From: Theodoxus fluviatilis
Lineage: Eukaryota > Mollusca > Gastropoda > Cycloneritida > Neritidae
Assembly (NCBI GenBank): GCA_034096865.1
Contig: JAWQFJ010001298.1
Location: 1-45,000, forward strand
Length of the DNA: 45,000 nt
Direction of reading: 5' to 3'
In this document: piece after piece, positions 1 to 12,319 of the stretch
How the letters are laid out: each line of letters opens with the position of its first letter
Numbering within the stretch: the stretch's first letter is position 1
Notes under the pieces: generated by a model
Seen by the model: only the letters and a program-made list of their open reading frames with translations
Databases searched by the model: none
Told to the model about the DNA's origin: nothing
Program-made: the position numbers and the translations under genes

Positions 1-757
1 ATAACAGGACTAACATCATGAGAGTTCACTACGGTCATTCACAAAGGAATGATTACAAACAAAAGTTAATCATATAAACAATGTTAAAGTCCAAAATACA
101 GCAATACTTCAGCATAAAATCATAACAAAATTACAAATTAAAACATGACTCAGGGTAACAAGAACAGGGTAAGGCCTAATCCCCCAAACCTCAGGACTGC
201 TCCCGCCAGTGCATTAGGCTTGCTCTGCAACACATCAGCGTCATTCCTGTGAAATGCCAATAATCCCATTGTAAACACACAGTAATAACTCAGCTCGGTC
301 AAACACAAAACCATGAGAATAACAATAATCAGTACAATACATCACTTCTTCATCATTGGTTCTGAAACCATGAAGAAAACCAAAACATTTCCTAAGTCCA
401 TCAAACTACTGAAACTGAGAGAAGTATACTGAAAATCCTCCATTATCTCCCAGGATCAACTGTAAGGACAACAAGTATCAATTTGGGATACTTCCTGATA
501 AACGTCATGAGCACTGAAAGTCTAAAAATTTCTGTAGCAGACAGCTTCTGCTGCTAAAAAAGGGTTTGTTGACATTCTGTGGGGAAGACTTCCTGTGCTA
601 AAAATTGACTGCCGCGTCATACGGGAGGCCTCATTATATACCACCCTCTCCTTGCTCATGAGCAGGGCGTGCCACTTTCCCGCCAAACCCAGCATCACCA
701 CTGGCTAGGGGTGATGGCAGGGGAAGAATCAGGAGAGAGAGGGGGATAGGGAGCCAA
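1..757. other. AT-rich unique DNA, no gene seen
   Basis: All six frames are densely interrupted by stops, and no recognisable protein, RNA gene or repeat array is visible. The only local structure noted is a short palindrome around 654-665 (TGCTCATGAGCA). Confidence 0.6.
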
Positions 758-1421
758 GTGGCACCCTGCTGGCAAGTCTGTGCCTTAACAAAAGTAAGCC
801 TCATCTATAGAACCATTATAGCTCTAGCAAGAAGAGAATTCTCTCAGTTTCAGCATAACGAGGAAAAACAAATTTCAATCATAATTATTATTATAACACA
901 AAAGATATACAAGGTAATTCTGACTGAATGCAAAAAAAAAGAAAGGTTTTTACACATTGTCATTGTGAACTAAGCAAAATTAGAAACACAATGTAATATT
1001 TACATAAAACAGCACTTGAGAACAAGAATCTCTTCTTTCCCTTCCCAACTCAAGCCAAAACCTAACTTCCAAAGAACCACTTCTCTACATAAAAGTCAAG
1101 CTATCAGTCGACATCATCAAAATGCATCAAATGTAAAAAAACAAATAAAAAGAATTACAAGAGATAAAACAAAAGACAAGTAATGATTCCCAACATACCT
1201 GTGCATTAATGCTCGTCACAAAAACTAGAATTGAACGCGTTGTCGGGCTCAAGTCCTCAGGACCACATGAGCACCTCTTCTCCCCACAACGGCCAAGCTA
1301 CAAAGAAACCAGCAGAATATTGTCTGGAACTATTTTCTGGCACCAATTTACACTCACATGTCCTTCTGCTTGAACAGAAAATCCCTAAAGTATTTACAAA
1401 CTTTTATTCATAATAGCACCA

Positions 1422-1592
1422 AAACGCGTACAATAAAAGGTTTGAGCAGCAGTCGAAAGGCGAAAGGGACGCTAGAAAGGGTTCTAACACCGAAACGCGT
1501 ACAATCAAAGTTTGAGCGGCAGTCGAAACGCGTACAATCGAAAGTTTGAGCAGCAGTCGAATGGCGAAAGGAACGCTAGAAAGGGTTCTGTC
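1422..1592. repeat. Short tandem repeat with MluI sites
   Basis: Three units begin with AAACGCGTACAATC-like sequence at about 1422, 1493 and 1526. Each continues into a GTTTGAGC(A/G)GCAGTCGAA segment. The first and third also carry a second segment (GGCGAAAGG, ACGCTAGAAAGGGTTCT) that the middle one lacks, so unit lengths are about 71, 33 and 66 bp. Short open frames cross it on both strands but show no family resemblance. Confidence 0.75.
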
Positions 1593-2491
1593 AAAGAGTT
1601 CTGGGATCACAGGGCAGCCGTAGTGTTGCAGATGACCGAATAAATAAACACGAACAGTGTGGAGCAGTTACACTGTGAAAAGTGCGGTGGTCACTGGCCC
1701 TAGGCCTGTGGAACCCACAGCCTCTCTACGCAGTCATCTCGCGATCTGGATGAGGCAAGGACACAGAAGGCATTGCCTTGGAGGATAGCCATCCCGATTT
1801 GTTGTTTGATCCCTAAATAATAATCCATTGTATTGCAACGAACACAATTTCCTCTCATCTATATTTCACAATTCACTACACCAAACATTATAATAGCCTA
1901 CAACACCAACTGATTTTACAATTATGTTTAATTTCTTTAGTTCTCACAATTTCAACAAAGAACTGAATGGGGTTAAATTCCTGCCCCCATAAAACTAACC
2001 CCTGGGGAAATAGAGCTGGTTCCAATCTTTCAACAGATAAGTGATGGGGAGGGGTGCAGCCCCTGGCACTGCAAATAAGGGGGAGGTAATAGAATTAGAA
2101 AGAGGAGAGAATGTGCCTGTTGAGAATAGGCCTAAACCGTCCTCTGCTACAGATGGAAAATAAGGCACAGACTCAACAGTGCAGTGGGATGTAAAAATGC
2201 ATTCTTAACACAAGAACTGCTACCCATAGCCTAAACAATGTAAAGGGGTTATATGCATTGATGTTAATAAGGAATAGCAAGCCATAACACACGCACAAAT
2301 GATCATAGTTATGCAATAGAAAAAGGGAAATAATAATTATGAAACAATAAAGGAAAGATCATTTGTGGGGGTCACAATATCAATCTCTTTGTTTTCTTCA
2401 CAGATTCCTGAAATCATTCTGACAACGCCTTTACGTTGCAGGGAGACGCCAAAGCACTGCCGGGCACAAGTCAGGGAGGCGGAGGGCAGGT
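1593..2491. other. Unique DNA, no gene seen
   Basis: No open frame of useful length, no array and no inverted repeat were found by eye. It ends at a GC-richer stretch that runs into the poly-G tract at 2492. Confidence 0.55.
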
Positions 2492-2824
<333 letters not shown>

Positions 2825-3327
2825 AGAGGAGGGTCAAGGTATCTGATTTCTGTGATAACGCGGTGTAGGGGCGTTATGGCTGGAGGGCATGGAGGTTGAC
2901 CTGTGTAGACAGACACAGACAAGGCGGTGCTGTCTAAGGCTGGGGACAAAATAAAATAATGGGCAGCCTTCCTGTAAAGCTAGAGGCGAGAGACCAGGTC
3001 AACCATAGGAGGATGTGCACTGCTGACTTCGCCAAACAGACACGGAAAAGGAAGTGAAATGCGACCTCACGCGCCATTTGCATGACTGCAGTCTGTCAGG
3101 CATTTGGGGTCTCCATGGAGATGGAGTTTTGAACATCTGAAGAACAGACGCAGCTGTGCGAAATCAGACAGACTGACTGTCCAACCTACGGAGATCCGGG
3201 CAGACGGGTTGCCCGATTACCTACTAACTGAATGAACGACAGATGGACTGACAGACTGAGATATAGGGACGGATACCAGCCGACTGACCGACCGATCGCT
3301 AGATAGACAAACCGACATACCGATGGA

Positions 3328-3414
3328 TCGACCGACCGACCGACCGACCGACCGACAGAACGACAGACAGACAGGCACACAGACACAGACACGTAGACAG
3401 ACAGACAGACAGAC

Positions 3415-3501
<87 letters not shown>
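3328..3501. repeat. (CGAC)n then (GACA)n microsatellite
   Basis: About seven CGAC units at 3328-3355 pass into (GACA)n, nearly pure between 3415 and 3501. The flanks (3215-3327) are a degenerate form of the same GACA/GACT motif, so the array fades gradually on its left side. Confidence 0.95.
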
Positions 3502-3503
<2 letters not shown>

Positions 3504-3697
3504 AACAGACGGGAAAATGGGCAGGTAAGCAGCCTCATTAATCACTGCGAAAGCGACCAAACCGCCCTGGCGGAAAATAGACAGGAATGTTACTGTGTGA
3601 TGTGCACTACATGGGTTGTCAAGGAAGAAGGCAGAATACATGCTGGACTGGGCAGGGCGGGATGGATGGAACACAAGTTTGCTTGCTTATTACTACT

Positions 3698-4332
3698 GCT
3701 GAAATGGTCGTTATCGGCAACATTTCCGGACACTGTACCTGAGGTACTCTGTCCGATCGGACAGAGTACCTCAGTTTGAAATCTCGTCCTTACAGTCACG
3801 TGACATACCGATGATAGCGCTCAGCTCAGACCGCAGCCGCCACTCCGCCTGACTGACTTCGCACGCCCGCGGAGTTATGCTAAGATCCGGCCGCGTTAAT
3901 GTATCTGCGTTTTGTGACAAACGTCTTGCTCGGCGGTACTGTACTCCATGCACCTGAACGGTCCGCGTGATTCGGGTGTAATCTTGAAGCTAAACGACGT
4001 TCCGAATGTTTCCGACTTCGACCATTTCAGCAGCGCCAATAAACGTACGTTTCTGTTTTTGTACGTATGTATTATGTTTTTGCCACCGACAAAACGAATT
4101 TCCTTGTACAATGACGACAATAAATTTATCTTGTATCGTGTATCTACTATCTTGTATCTTGTAAGTCAGTCAGGCGGAGTGGCGGCTGCGGTCTCGTTCT
4201 CGTTCAAATGCCGAGATTTTAAACTGAGGTACTCTGTCCGATGGGACAGAGTACCTGAGGTACTTTGCCTGATCGGACAGAGTACCTCAGGTACAGTGTC
4301 CGGAAATGTTGCCGATAACGACCATTTCAGCA
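3698..4332. mobile_element. Foldback (long inverted repeat) element, 635 bp
   Basis: The left arm (3698-3859) and right arm (4163-4332) are reverse complements of each other around a loop of about 300 bp. The outer ends share TGCTGAAATGGTCG then TTATCGGCAACATTTCCGG. The inner ends share AGACCGCAGCCGCC then ACTCCGCCTGACTGACTT. Both arms contain the palindromic block GTACTCTGTCC/GGACAGAGTAC: once as a perfect 36-bp palindrome on the left (3739-3774) and twice, imperfectly, on the right. The middle of each arm has diverged. No transposase frame is present, so this looks like a non-autonomous foldback or MITE-type element. No clear target-site duplication was found, and superfamily is unknown. 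Confidence 0.7.
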
Positions 4333-4673
4333 TTACGACTGGGCACTTGTGGACACAGGCCACCGCTCTGCAGATAAACTACATGAAGGGCCAGTTGTGC
4401 TTGCTTTCACAAAGACAGCGGAACAAATGAGCAGTAATTGGCAGACAGCCTGGCAGACACGACGATAGCCTCGCAGACGTAGTAGATTCGAGGTAGAGAG
4501 GGTGCGAGGCCGAGGCACGTGTACACTACCATAGGGATGTTTTGCGGTATTCAAAGCCTTCAGGACCATGTTCTATGGCAGACTTTATTGCAGCAGGCAG
4601 ATGGAACCCACCGCAGACAACAATAGCTAATTGCTGAATGATTTACTTGTCTTCCCTTGCGACGTACAACTCG

Positions 4674-4675
<2 letters not shown>

Positions 4676-4737
<62 letters not shown>
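4676..4737. repeat. (GA)n microsatellite
   Basis: About 31 GA units, essentially uninterrupted. Confidence 0.97.
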
Positions 4738-4740
<3 letters not shown>

Positions 4741-5037
4741 CCATACGGATACACCTACAACTATTTTGGACGCAGACGAGCGGCTAATTCTCGAGAAACA
4801 CAGACGGGCCAGCGAGCATCCTAAGCTGCGGACCTATCAAGCTTGTCACGGCGGCGTGTCTGTTTTCCTTCAGGCAACCCAGAAGGCAGCCAGCCAATGC
4901 AGACAGGAAGGAGGGCAGCCAGGCCAATGGAGATGGTAATAAAGCCAAGCCCTGTATTGACTAGTTGGGAGAAGACTCCATCCCTCTCTTCTCCCTTACA
5001 GCTGCGGGCACCTTTCGGCCAAAGGAGTATGAAAAAG

Positions 5038-5380
5038 CAGGGCCGGACCCAGGGGGGGGTTCCAGGGGTTCCCGCCCCCCCCCCCCCCCCCCTAGAAAAA
5101 GCATGTACCTTGGTTTGAGTTGTTTTTTTAAAATATATTTTTTGTGTGTGTCTCCAAAAAAAATGCTGCTCTTACCCCTCAAAACAAGGCCCAGAATGCA
5201 CCAGATTGCACAGATTTTAACCGTTTTTCAAAAATTTTCCGGGGGGGCATGCCCCCGGATCCCCCTAGTTTGCGCGCCTGCTTTGCAGGCGCGCGCTCTT
5301 GGCTTCGCCACTTCGCTGATTTGTCCCCCCCAACCAAAAAGGAACCCCCCCGCCCCCACAACTCATTTGGTCCGGCCCTG
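5038..5380. mobile_element. Non-autonomous TIR DNA transposon, 343 bp
   Basis: The element begins CAGGGCCGGACC and ends with its exact reverse complement GGTCCGGCCCTG, giving a 12-bp terminal inverted repeat. The 5 bp outside each end read AAAAG, a candidate target-site duplication. The interior holds poly-C and poly-G blocks, a GGGGGCATGCCCCC palindrome near 5245-5258, and a GCGCGCCTG/CAGGCGCGC hairpin near 5272-5294. No transposase is encoded. CAGGG-type ends are common in hAT elements, but those make 8-bp duplications, so the superfamily is left open. The open frames that cross it (such as 4965-5381 and 5179-5577) are not genes. Confidence 0.75.
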
Positions 5381-5384
5381 AAAA

Positions 5385-6139
5385 GAGACAGGCGGCTTGG
5401 CGCGCTACAGAGATTGACCGTGAGGAGAAGTGGGAGCAGTAATGATGCCGGTGCTGGATGGGCAGATACACGCGAAGAGCGGTTGGAAGCATGCGGGAAG
5501 GTCAGCATGCTGGGCTCTGCACGCGAGGAATGGCGTGGAGGATATACTGGAACAGACCGAAGGATGCCTCGTGCCAAAATCCTTTTCCCGAATCAGATTG
5601 GAAGCTGAGAAGTAGGTGGAACGATAAGTGAGGCACTTATGTAGTCATTCTGAGAGTTTCTATCTACAAGAATGTGAATCCGCAAAGCGCGTTGAGAACA
5701 AAACGAGGCAAGTAAATGACATTATTACGAAACATGTCTCGATTATTCTCTCAGAACAGAATTTGAGTTGCAGCGAAGACTTCAGGCTACCTTTCCATCT
5801 TAGAAGACAATATTCTCTATTTCTCACTAAGACAGCATTGTTCATACTTATACCAGAGACATACTAATATGACAACAAATCGGAATCAAAACACAGACAC
5901 TTGGACGTGCGTTAACCCATAGACAAATGAGAAATGGCACGGGAGCAACAAATTATGGACCATTACGGTAACATCCATCAATTAGATCACCGCCATAATG
6001 CTTCTTTGCCTTCTCAGGAAGTAGTGTCCCTTTGGTGCATACAGAGAAGATATAGAACGACCTTCTCAGAGTAGGTTGCCCCTTGACCTCACATCATCTT
6101 GCATCGCAGCATGTGACTGTACGTCAACAGTGGGAGGAA
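5385..6139. other. Unique DNA, no gene seen
   Basis: Frames up to 154 residues enter from the transposon at 5038-5380 and end within this stretch. The remaining frames, up to 79 residues, show no recognisable family. No arrays or inverted repeats were noticed. Confidence 0.5.
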
Positions 6140-6262
6140 TAATTAATAATTGAATGAATAAATTAATTGATATGGCCTGTCATCCTTTGTAGGCTACGTA
6201 AGGTCACTAATCACAAAATCACGAGAACTAGAGAGAAGAGTATAAAGTCGTCACTATTCCCT
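6140..6262 (-). mobile_element. SINE-like dispersed family, copy 1 (partial)
   Basis: After a GAATGAAT-containing stretch (about 6150-6160) comes TCCTTTGTAGGCTACGTAAGG, then AAAATCACGAGAACTAGAG and TTCCCTAG. The same order occurs in the copies near 10700, 19600, 32265 and 35175. The strand is given as minus because the simple GAAT/ATTC end would then be a 3' tail; this orientation is inferred. Homology is lost shortly before the (CT)n array at 6281. Confidence 0.55.
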
Positions 6263-6276
6263 AGTGTAAGAGGTTA

Positions 6277-6953
<677 letters not shown>

Positions 6954-7035
6954 TTATTCGCCTCCTATGAAACTCGTGGGAAGATAGGGTGGGTTAATTC
7001 TTCTGTCCCCAACCCAGAGGGGGAAGCGGGAGGAT
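6954..7035 (-). mobile_element. SINE-like family, partial copy 2 (distal half)
   Basis: TATTCGCCTCCTATGAAACTCG, GTGGGAAGA, TTCTTCTGTCCCCAACCC and AGAGGGGGAAG follow in the same order as TATTCGCCTCTTACGAATCG, GTAGGAAGAC, TTATTCTGACCCCAAACCC and ACAGGGGG near 32353-32420. Only this half is present here. Confidence 0.5.
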
Positions 7036-7039
7036 ATAG

Positions 7040-9530
7040 CTTTGATGTGTACGTGTGACAAGTGCTGATACTTCCTCCATTTTCGGCGTTTTTGCTCCAC
7101 ACTAGACAAGGCTACCACAGGAACAAGTTACCGTAACATGATCAAACCTTTGGGAGACTTTGCTCGCTTCTTTGCAGGTGTTCAACAACTCCACGGGGTG
7201 GCGAAAAAGCCACGAGCCAATTGCAGAAGAAAGAGCGGCAAGTTCGCCGCAATCATGCGACCATATTCAAACTCTAATGAGTCGTATGGCGCTGGCTCTT
7301 CACGTCATTCATCTTTCATCCCCAGAGAACAAGGAAATCGAATTGAAGCACGCCACAACCAGATTACTTGCGCTCCGTGCCAACAGCGACTGATTTAATA
7401 ATATGACCCACTACTCGCCACAGAGTGCACAGCTCGGCTAAAGTTTATCTGGATTGCGGACTCGAGGAACCCTCAGGGACTGCTTGGGAACTGTTGAAAC
7501 CTATGTTCACTGGGGATCTATGTCGACAAATCCTTGCCATCTGAATCGCGAACAATGAGCGGCAACGAGTATCGACTCGTTGAGACTGGGCAATCTGGTT
7601 TTTCCTCATTCATAAATACGAGTGCTCGGCTGAAAATGAAAACAAGAGGTTTACAAAAGCTGTAATGCATTAGCAAATTTGCTCACTCTTTTCGAAAGAC
7701 AGTTACTCCCGACCCGCTTCTGTTGGTAAACAGCCATCGGCTGGTGGAATTGTGCAGAGAAATTGGTCAAGTGTTTTAAAGCAAGACGGCCTCCTCATAT
7801 TTATGTCAGTGTACTAAATACAATCACACGTATACAATTATTCACATGCATATGAACATAAACCATACACTCGAAAAAATATCCATGTACATACGTGTGC
7901 AGATAGCTATATATATATTACATACGTAGATATATAGATATATAGAGATATATATGTGTGTGTGTGCATATTACTTAAGCACATTTGTATACATGCATAT
8001 ACATTTTTACATGCCAACAACAACCCCCTCTTCTCTGAAACGTGAACAGTTATTGAAGATCAAGACACCGTTCATCGGGATGATCCCCAAACACCGCTTC
8101 TCCTTCACTCCTTCCACTTCACTCACTGCGCTAGTGAGTGGTTCGGTGACACCGGTAGCTTTCCTCCGAGAGATGCAGGGAGCAACCGGAAACTCATCAA
8201 TCTCTCACACACTAAGTAAACAGTCATATACACTGCCCCTACGGATTACGCCAAATGTAGATGGAGATTAACATTTATCAATGACAAGCAATGACCCCTA
8301 CCGGACTGTCCCGTCAGAGCGACCTGTATCCGTAGAGCTGACCCTCGATAGCCTATTGACCCGCCTTTCTGGATGGTGTGACCCACTTCCACCTTTCACT
8401 GACCCATTCTCGCCTCTTGACCATCCAGCAGTCCACGGGGATGTGGAGCCATTCCCAGCTAATGGCCTCTTGCCTGGCATTTTTCAGTGGGCCAGCCTAC
8501 TGGATCCCTCGGCGGTGTGTACTGCCAGTCAGCCTGGAGCTCTGACAGTGAGGCTTCACAGGACAGCAGGGCAGTCAGGGAAGTCGAAATGAATTGATTC
8601 AAACGCACGCTCTCTATAGCCAAAAGGTCAATTCTTCAGCAGCATAAGGTTACCAGAGTGTTTCAGTTTTTCCGCCGGATCGGAGCTGCATCAGCACCTC
8701 AACAGGATTCATGGCTCCAGGCAACGTATATACCACGGGGTCATCGTAAGGTCAACAGTGGAGGTGCTGCAGAGCTCTTCTCATTCGCTAAAACCCACTT
8801 ATATGCGTGTTTGTGTTCTTGTAATATTCAGGCATCGGAGAGTCATTGCGAAAGAGCCAAAAGTACTGAGTGTCATAGATGACAGTTTGCAGAGGATTGA
8901 CGAGGAAGAATGTGCAATAGTGATGGGGGTCAGTAATATAGTCTATTCAGGCTATGTAATCTCGATTCGAGGTCTAACGTACGAGTCACATATCACTCTC
9001 AGTGATGGGGACTTGTCTCGTGTTTCGAGACTGTCACGAAATCACAGACAATACTTCTCCTAGTGACACGTTTTGTCATGTGTCTACACGGCGAAGCTCC
9101 CCTTCGCTGCACAACCGTCAGCCTGAAGTCTCACTGCTGTCAACATGACAGCATCGCCTGTATGCAGTGGCACTGCTCCAAGAGCCAACTGTTAAATGCC
9201 TTCTGCGATATGACTCCGATAGCCTTTCTGCTCGCAATGTGCTGTACACTCTTTTTGTCATCAGTGGGATCTCAAACGCTTGCGGAACCTCAAACCTTCT
9301 CTCAACTACCAGGAGTCTGACAGCCAATCCACCATACTGACTCGCTATCACACAGGCAGAAAAAAGCGCGGACTAAGACATTCAGCACTCCACTATCAGA
9401 CATGCTGTCTGTCCACCTAGTTTCCTCCATACGCCCAAGCGGAAGTGGGAGACTTGTGACCGGCAATGGTGTTGCTGCTCTGATCCTCGCTCCTGGAGCC
9501 AAGGGGCGGCACGGGACGTCCTTGCCCCCC
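7040..9530. other. Unique DNA, no convincing gene
   Basis: Several frames of 60 to 105 residues occur (for example 7954-8271 and 8281-8592), but none resembles a known family and none has supporting splice or codon evidence that can be judged by eye. A short TA/TATAGA-rich stretch lies at about 7908-7952. Confidence 0.5.
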
Positions 9531-9534
9531 AATG

Positions 9535-9574
9535 GAGGGGGCTGGGAGGGTGGGGGAGATGGGGTAGGGGGGCG
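9535..9574 (+). promoter_or_regulatory. G-quadruplex-prone G tracts
   Basis: Within 40 bases the plus strand carries six G runs of three to six (GAGGGGGCTGGGAGGG, TGGGGGAGATGGGGTAGG and so on), separated by one to four bases. This fits the usual pattern for an intramolecular G-quadruplex. It lies about 60 bp upstream of the GC-rich block at 9600-9874. Any regulatory role is inferred. Confidence 0.45.
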
Positions 9575-9599
9575 GAGATTAGGGGCGAGTGATTAGTCA

Positions 9600-9874
9600 G
9601 CAGCCAGGGGCGATCGAATGTGAGAGCAGGGACGCTGGGGCTTTCAGCCTGCTGCGCTTTGGGTTTGCTGGAGCACCAGCGAGCCGCCCAGGAGCAGCAG
9701 GCGGGCAGAGGCAGCGAGGCAGGCTCGCTGAGAGAGGAGAAGCACGTGTATAAGCGGGCAGAGAGTCTGGCAGAGAGGCGCAGAACAAATGAGCGAGAAG
9801 GGGAGACAGACCGACCACGAGGCGCCACTGCCAATGCGAAGTGTAGGCTGCACAGTGCCCTACAGCACAGGATG
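9600..9874 (+). other. GC-rich block: possible promoter or first exon
   Basis: This is a GC-rich island in AT-richer surroundings, with a CACGTG E-box at 9743-9748 overlapping a TATAAG box-like motif at 9749-9754. At its end an ATG (9872-9874) is followed directly by GTGAGT, a consensus splice donor. A frame open from 9620 also reads through to this donor. It encodes an Arg/Glu/Ala-rich segment of about 85 residues with no recognised domain. A first exon is possible, either with its start codon right at the donor or coding along its length, but no downstream exon was identified. Confidence 0.22.
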
Positions 9875-10699
9875 GTGAGTGACAACGGGAGTCAGCAGAC
9901 TTCGTGGAACCTTCTCACCTGCTGCTCGTCTTCCTCTTGTGCTGACTGGCCTCTTGGGTAGTCAAGCAAAGTCAATCCAACAAGTACCGGATGACCTATG
10001 TTTGAAAGGGATTCTGACACTTAGTTCAAAGATGTCAGGACGATGTAAAGGGTGTATTGCTTCTCCTTCTTCTACAGCTGTTGCTGCTGCTGGAACTTCA
10101 AATGGTATGAGCGCAATGGTCCAAGTCTTAACGAACGAGCTGGAAGGATTTTCCCTGCTGCTTCTTGGGAGTTGCTAGCATTTGTTTTTGCAGACTAGGG
10201 AATGTCCAGAATGTAGAAGAGCGTGTGCTTTTCGCGAAGGACCCCACATAAGACGTTCAGTGTGACCATCCGTAAAGAAGCAGATCTGCATTGTGCAAGT
10301 GTCTCAAAGTGTCCGTTCATCTCGTTTTTCTATGTAGCAAGAGTCTGAAGCGAAAGCACGAGACACACAGAGAGCTGGAATGTGTGGCTGTAGTTGCGAG
10401 GATCTGGAAGTGTACCTCCCTCATGCGACTACTGCTGACAGCGCCAGGAAAGGGTTTGACAAGCTTTCCCAAGAATGGCACGCTGGGGGGTGAGCCTTGT
10501 CCTTTTGCTGTTCTTCCGCACAATTAGAAATCTTGACTTCATAATCTCGGAAATAGAACATGGCATCAACGTTTCGTGCTATCTGTGTTCCCAGGGGAAT
10601 AATGATGAATGGGATCGATCGCTTTGCAGTAAAAGTGCTCTGAAGAATTGGATGTTGTATCTCATCAACTGTTTTCTTCAAGGTACCATCGTATTTAGA

Positions 10700-10856
10700 C
10701 TCATAACGAATGAATGCAGGAATACAAGTTTGCGGCCTATCAGCCTTTGGAGGCTATTTAAAGTCGATGACTGTAAAGTCAGTAGAACTGGTTAAGAGTA
10801 CGAGTGAGTCAAAATCTCGATTTCCGCAGTTACTAGCCATTTACGATTCACGACTG
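10700..10856 (-). mobile_element. SINE-like family, copy 3
   Basis: The order is GAATGAATGCAGGAATAC, CGGCCTATCAGCCTTTGG, AGGCTATTTAAAG, AGAACTGGTTAAGAG, GAGTCAAAATCTCGATTTCC and TTTACGATTCACG. Every block matches the copy at 35175-35330 or the arms of the copy at 19603-21990. No internal array is present here, so it represents the unexpanded form. Confidence 0.6.
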
Positions 10857-10912
10857 GAGACCATATGTGTCTAACCTTCCCCCACACCACATGAGGTAAA
10901 ATGATAAATACT

Positions 10913-11170
10913 CTTGTACACGAGGCGATCCAACACGTTCCACACTGACGCTGTCCACACGCTCCACACTGACGCTATCCACACGACAAAAATATCTTCT
11001 GATCGCAAAGCACTACTGATGCTCTTGCTCCACTAATGTGAACCGCACTTGGCTTCTGCCACAATGACACGCTGAGAGCATCAGTGTGGAACGTGTGGAA
11101 TCGCCTCGTGTAATACGGCCTTTAGAGCGTCAGTGTGGAACGTGCGGAATCGCCTCGTGAACGACGGGCT
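10913..11170. mobile_element. Small inverted-repeat (MITE-like) element
   Basis: The left side carries TTGTACACGAGGCGATCC, then CGTTCCACACTGACGCT and an internal duplicate CGCTCCACACTGACGCT. The right side carries the reverse complements: CATCAGTGTGGAACGTG, GGAATCGCCTCGTG and TAATACGGCC, ending near 11121. A second tandem right end (GCGTCAGTGTGGAACGTGCG then GAATCGCCTCGTGAACGACG) extends to about 11170. A related end occurs at about 23001-23030. No transposase is present. The ends are loosely reminiscent of PIF/Harbinger-type elements; that comparison is from memory. Confidence 0.6.
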
Positions 11171-11339
11171 TACCAGAACAACTTAACTGAGACAGTGCGA
11201 CGCCTGGCGATAACAGTGCTCCTTGTTGCACTTTGCCGTGACGAAACTCTCTGAGCAGAGTTTCTGGAGCCATGTGGCTGGGGCGTCAGTCTCATCTCCC
11301 GCGGCATTCTCACTACACTCAGTGAAGCTGGCAGAGAAG

Positions 11340-11386
11340 AAGAAGACGACGACGACGACGACGACGACGAAAAAGAAGAAGAAAAA
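11340..11386. repeat. Short (GAC)n with GAA flank
   Basis: About eight GAC triplets are flanked by GAAGAAGAA-type sequence. Confidence 0.85.
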
Positions 11387-11607
11387 ACGGGGAAAAGTAG
11401 AAAGGGAAGATTACTGAGAGAAGGACAGAGAGGTGGACAGAGGAGGAGGAGGACGGTGGAGGAGGAGGCAACCTGAAAGCAACATCATTCTAACAATCGA
11501 CACATCTTTGCAGAAGCAAAAATAACAAACGACCCACTCATATTTATCGAGATTTTAAAAAAGAAGAGAGAGAAAAAACACATTATACACATGGCGAAGT
11601 AGGATGT

Positions 11608-11829
11608 GCACGCACGCACGCACACACACACATACACACACACATTCACACACACACATTCACACACACACATTCACACACATACACACACATTCACACA
11701 CATATTCACACACATATATTCACACACACACATTCACACATTCACACACACACACACAAAACGCACACACATACACACAAACACACACACATATACACAC
11801 AAACACTCACACACACATACACACAAACA

Positions 11830-11890
<61 letters not shown>

Positions 11891-11891
11891 A
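11608..11891. repeat. Imperfect (AC)n array with ATTC and ATAC interruptions
   Basis: The 284-bp CA-rich array is regularly interrupted by CATTCACA and CATACACA steps in its first half and is nearly pure (AC)n at 11830-11883. It contains His-Thr repeat frames of 119 and 194 residues that are artefacts of the array. Confidence 0.95.
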
Positions 11892-12018
11892 TTAAATATG
11901 AAAAGCAAAAACCAGCCATCTGCCACCATAACAGACCCGCTCCACGATTTTTGCCGACAATGACAAGCTGCGGGCATACAACTGAAATTACCGTGGCATT
12001 CACACTATCGGGATTTAA

Positions 12019-12072
12019 ACACACACACACACACACACACACACACGTACCCTCCCCCCTTTCCTCCCTCCC

Positions 12073-12119
<47 letters not shown>

Positions 12120-12201
12120 CACATTTGAATATTTTGCCTCAAGGGCTGAATGTAAGAAAGGCACTACTGCCTAATTCACTACTCTTGTAAAATAAAGTTC
12201 G

Positions 12202-12260
<59 letters not shown>
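12019..12260. repeat. (AC)n, poly-C, and two (CT)n tracts
   Basis: (AC)14 at 12019-12046 is followed by a C-rich tract near 12066-12083 and (CT)n to about 12116. After about 90 bp of unique DNA, a (CT)n tract follows at 12208-12260, preceded by GTTCGTTC. That unit recurs in the (TTCG)n at 17662. Confidence 0.93.
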
Positions 12261-12264
<4 letters not shown>

Positions 12265-12319
12265 CAATATTCGCGGTTGGCCACTGGCTTGAACAGCCAT
12301 TCGCTCTTTCTGTAAATCT

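Noticed and set aside
4965..5608. Pro-rich frames of 138 and 154 residues as genes
   Set aside because: They lie across the C- and G-rich TIR transposon at 5038-5380 and follow its composition.
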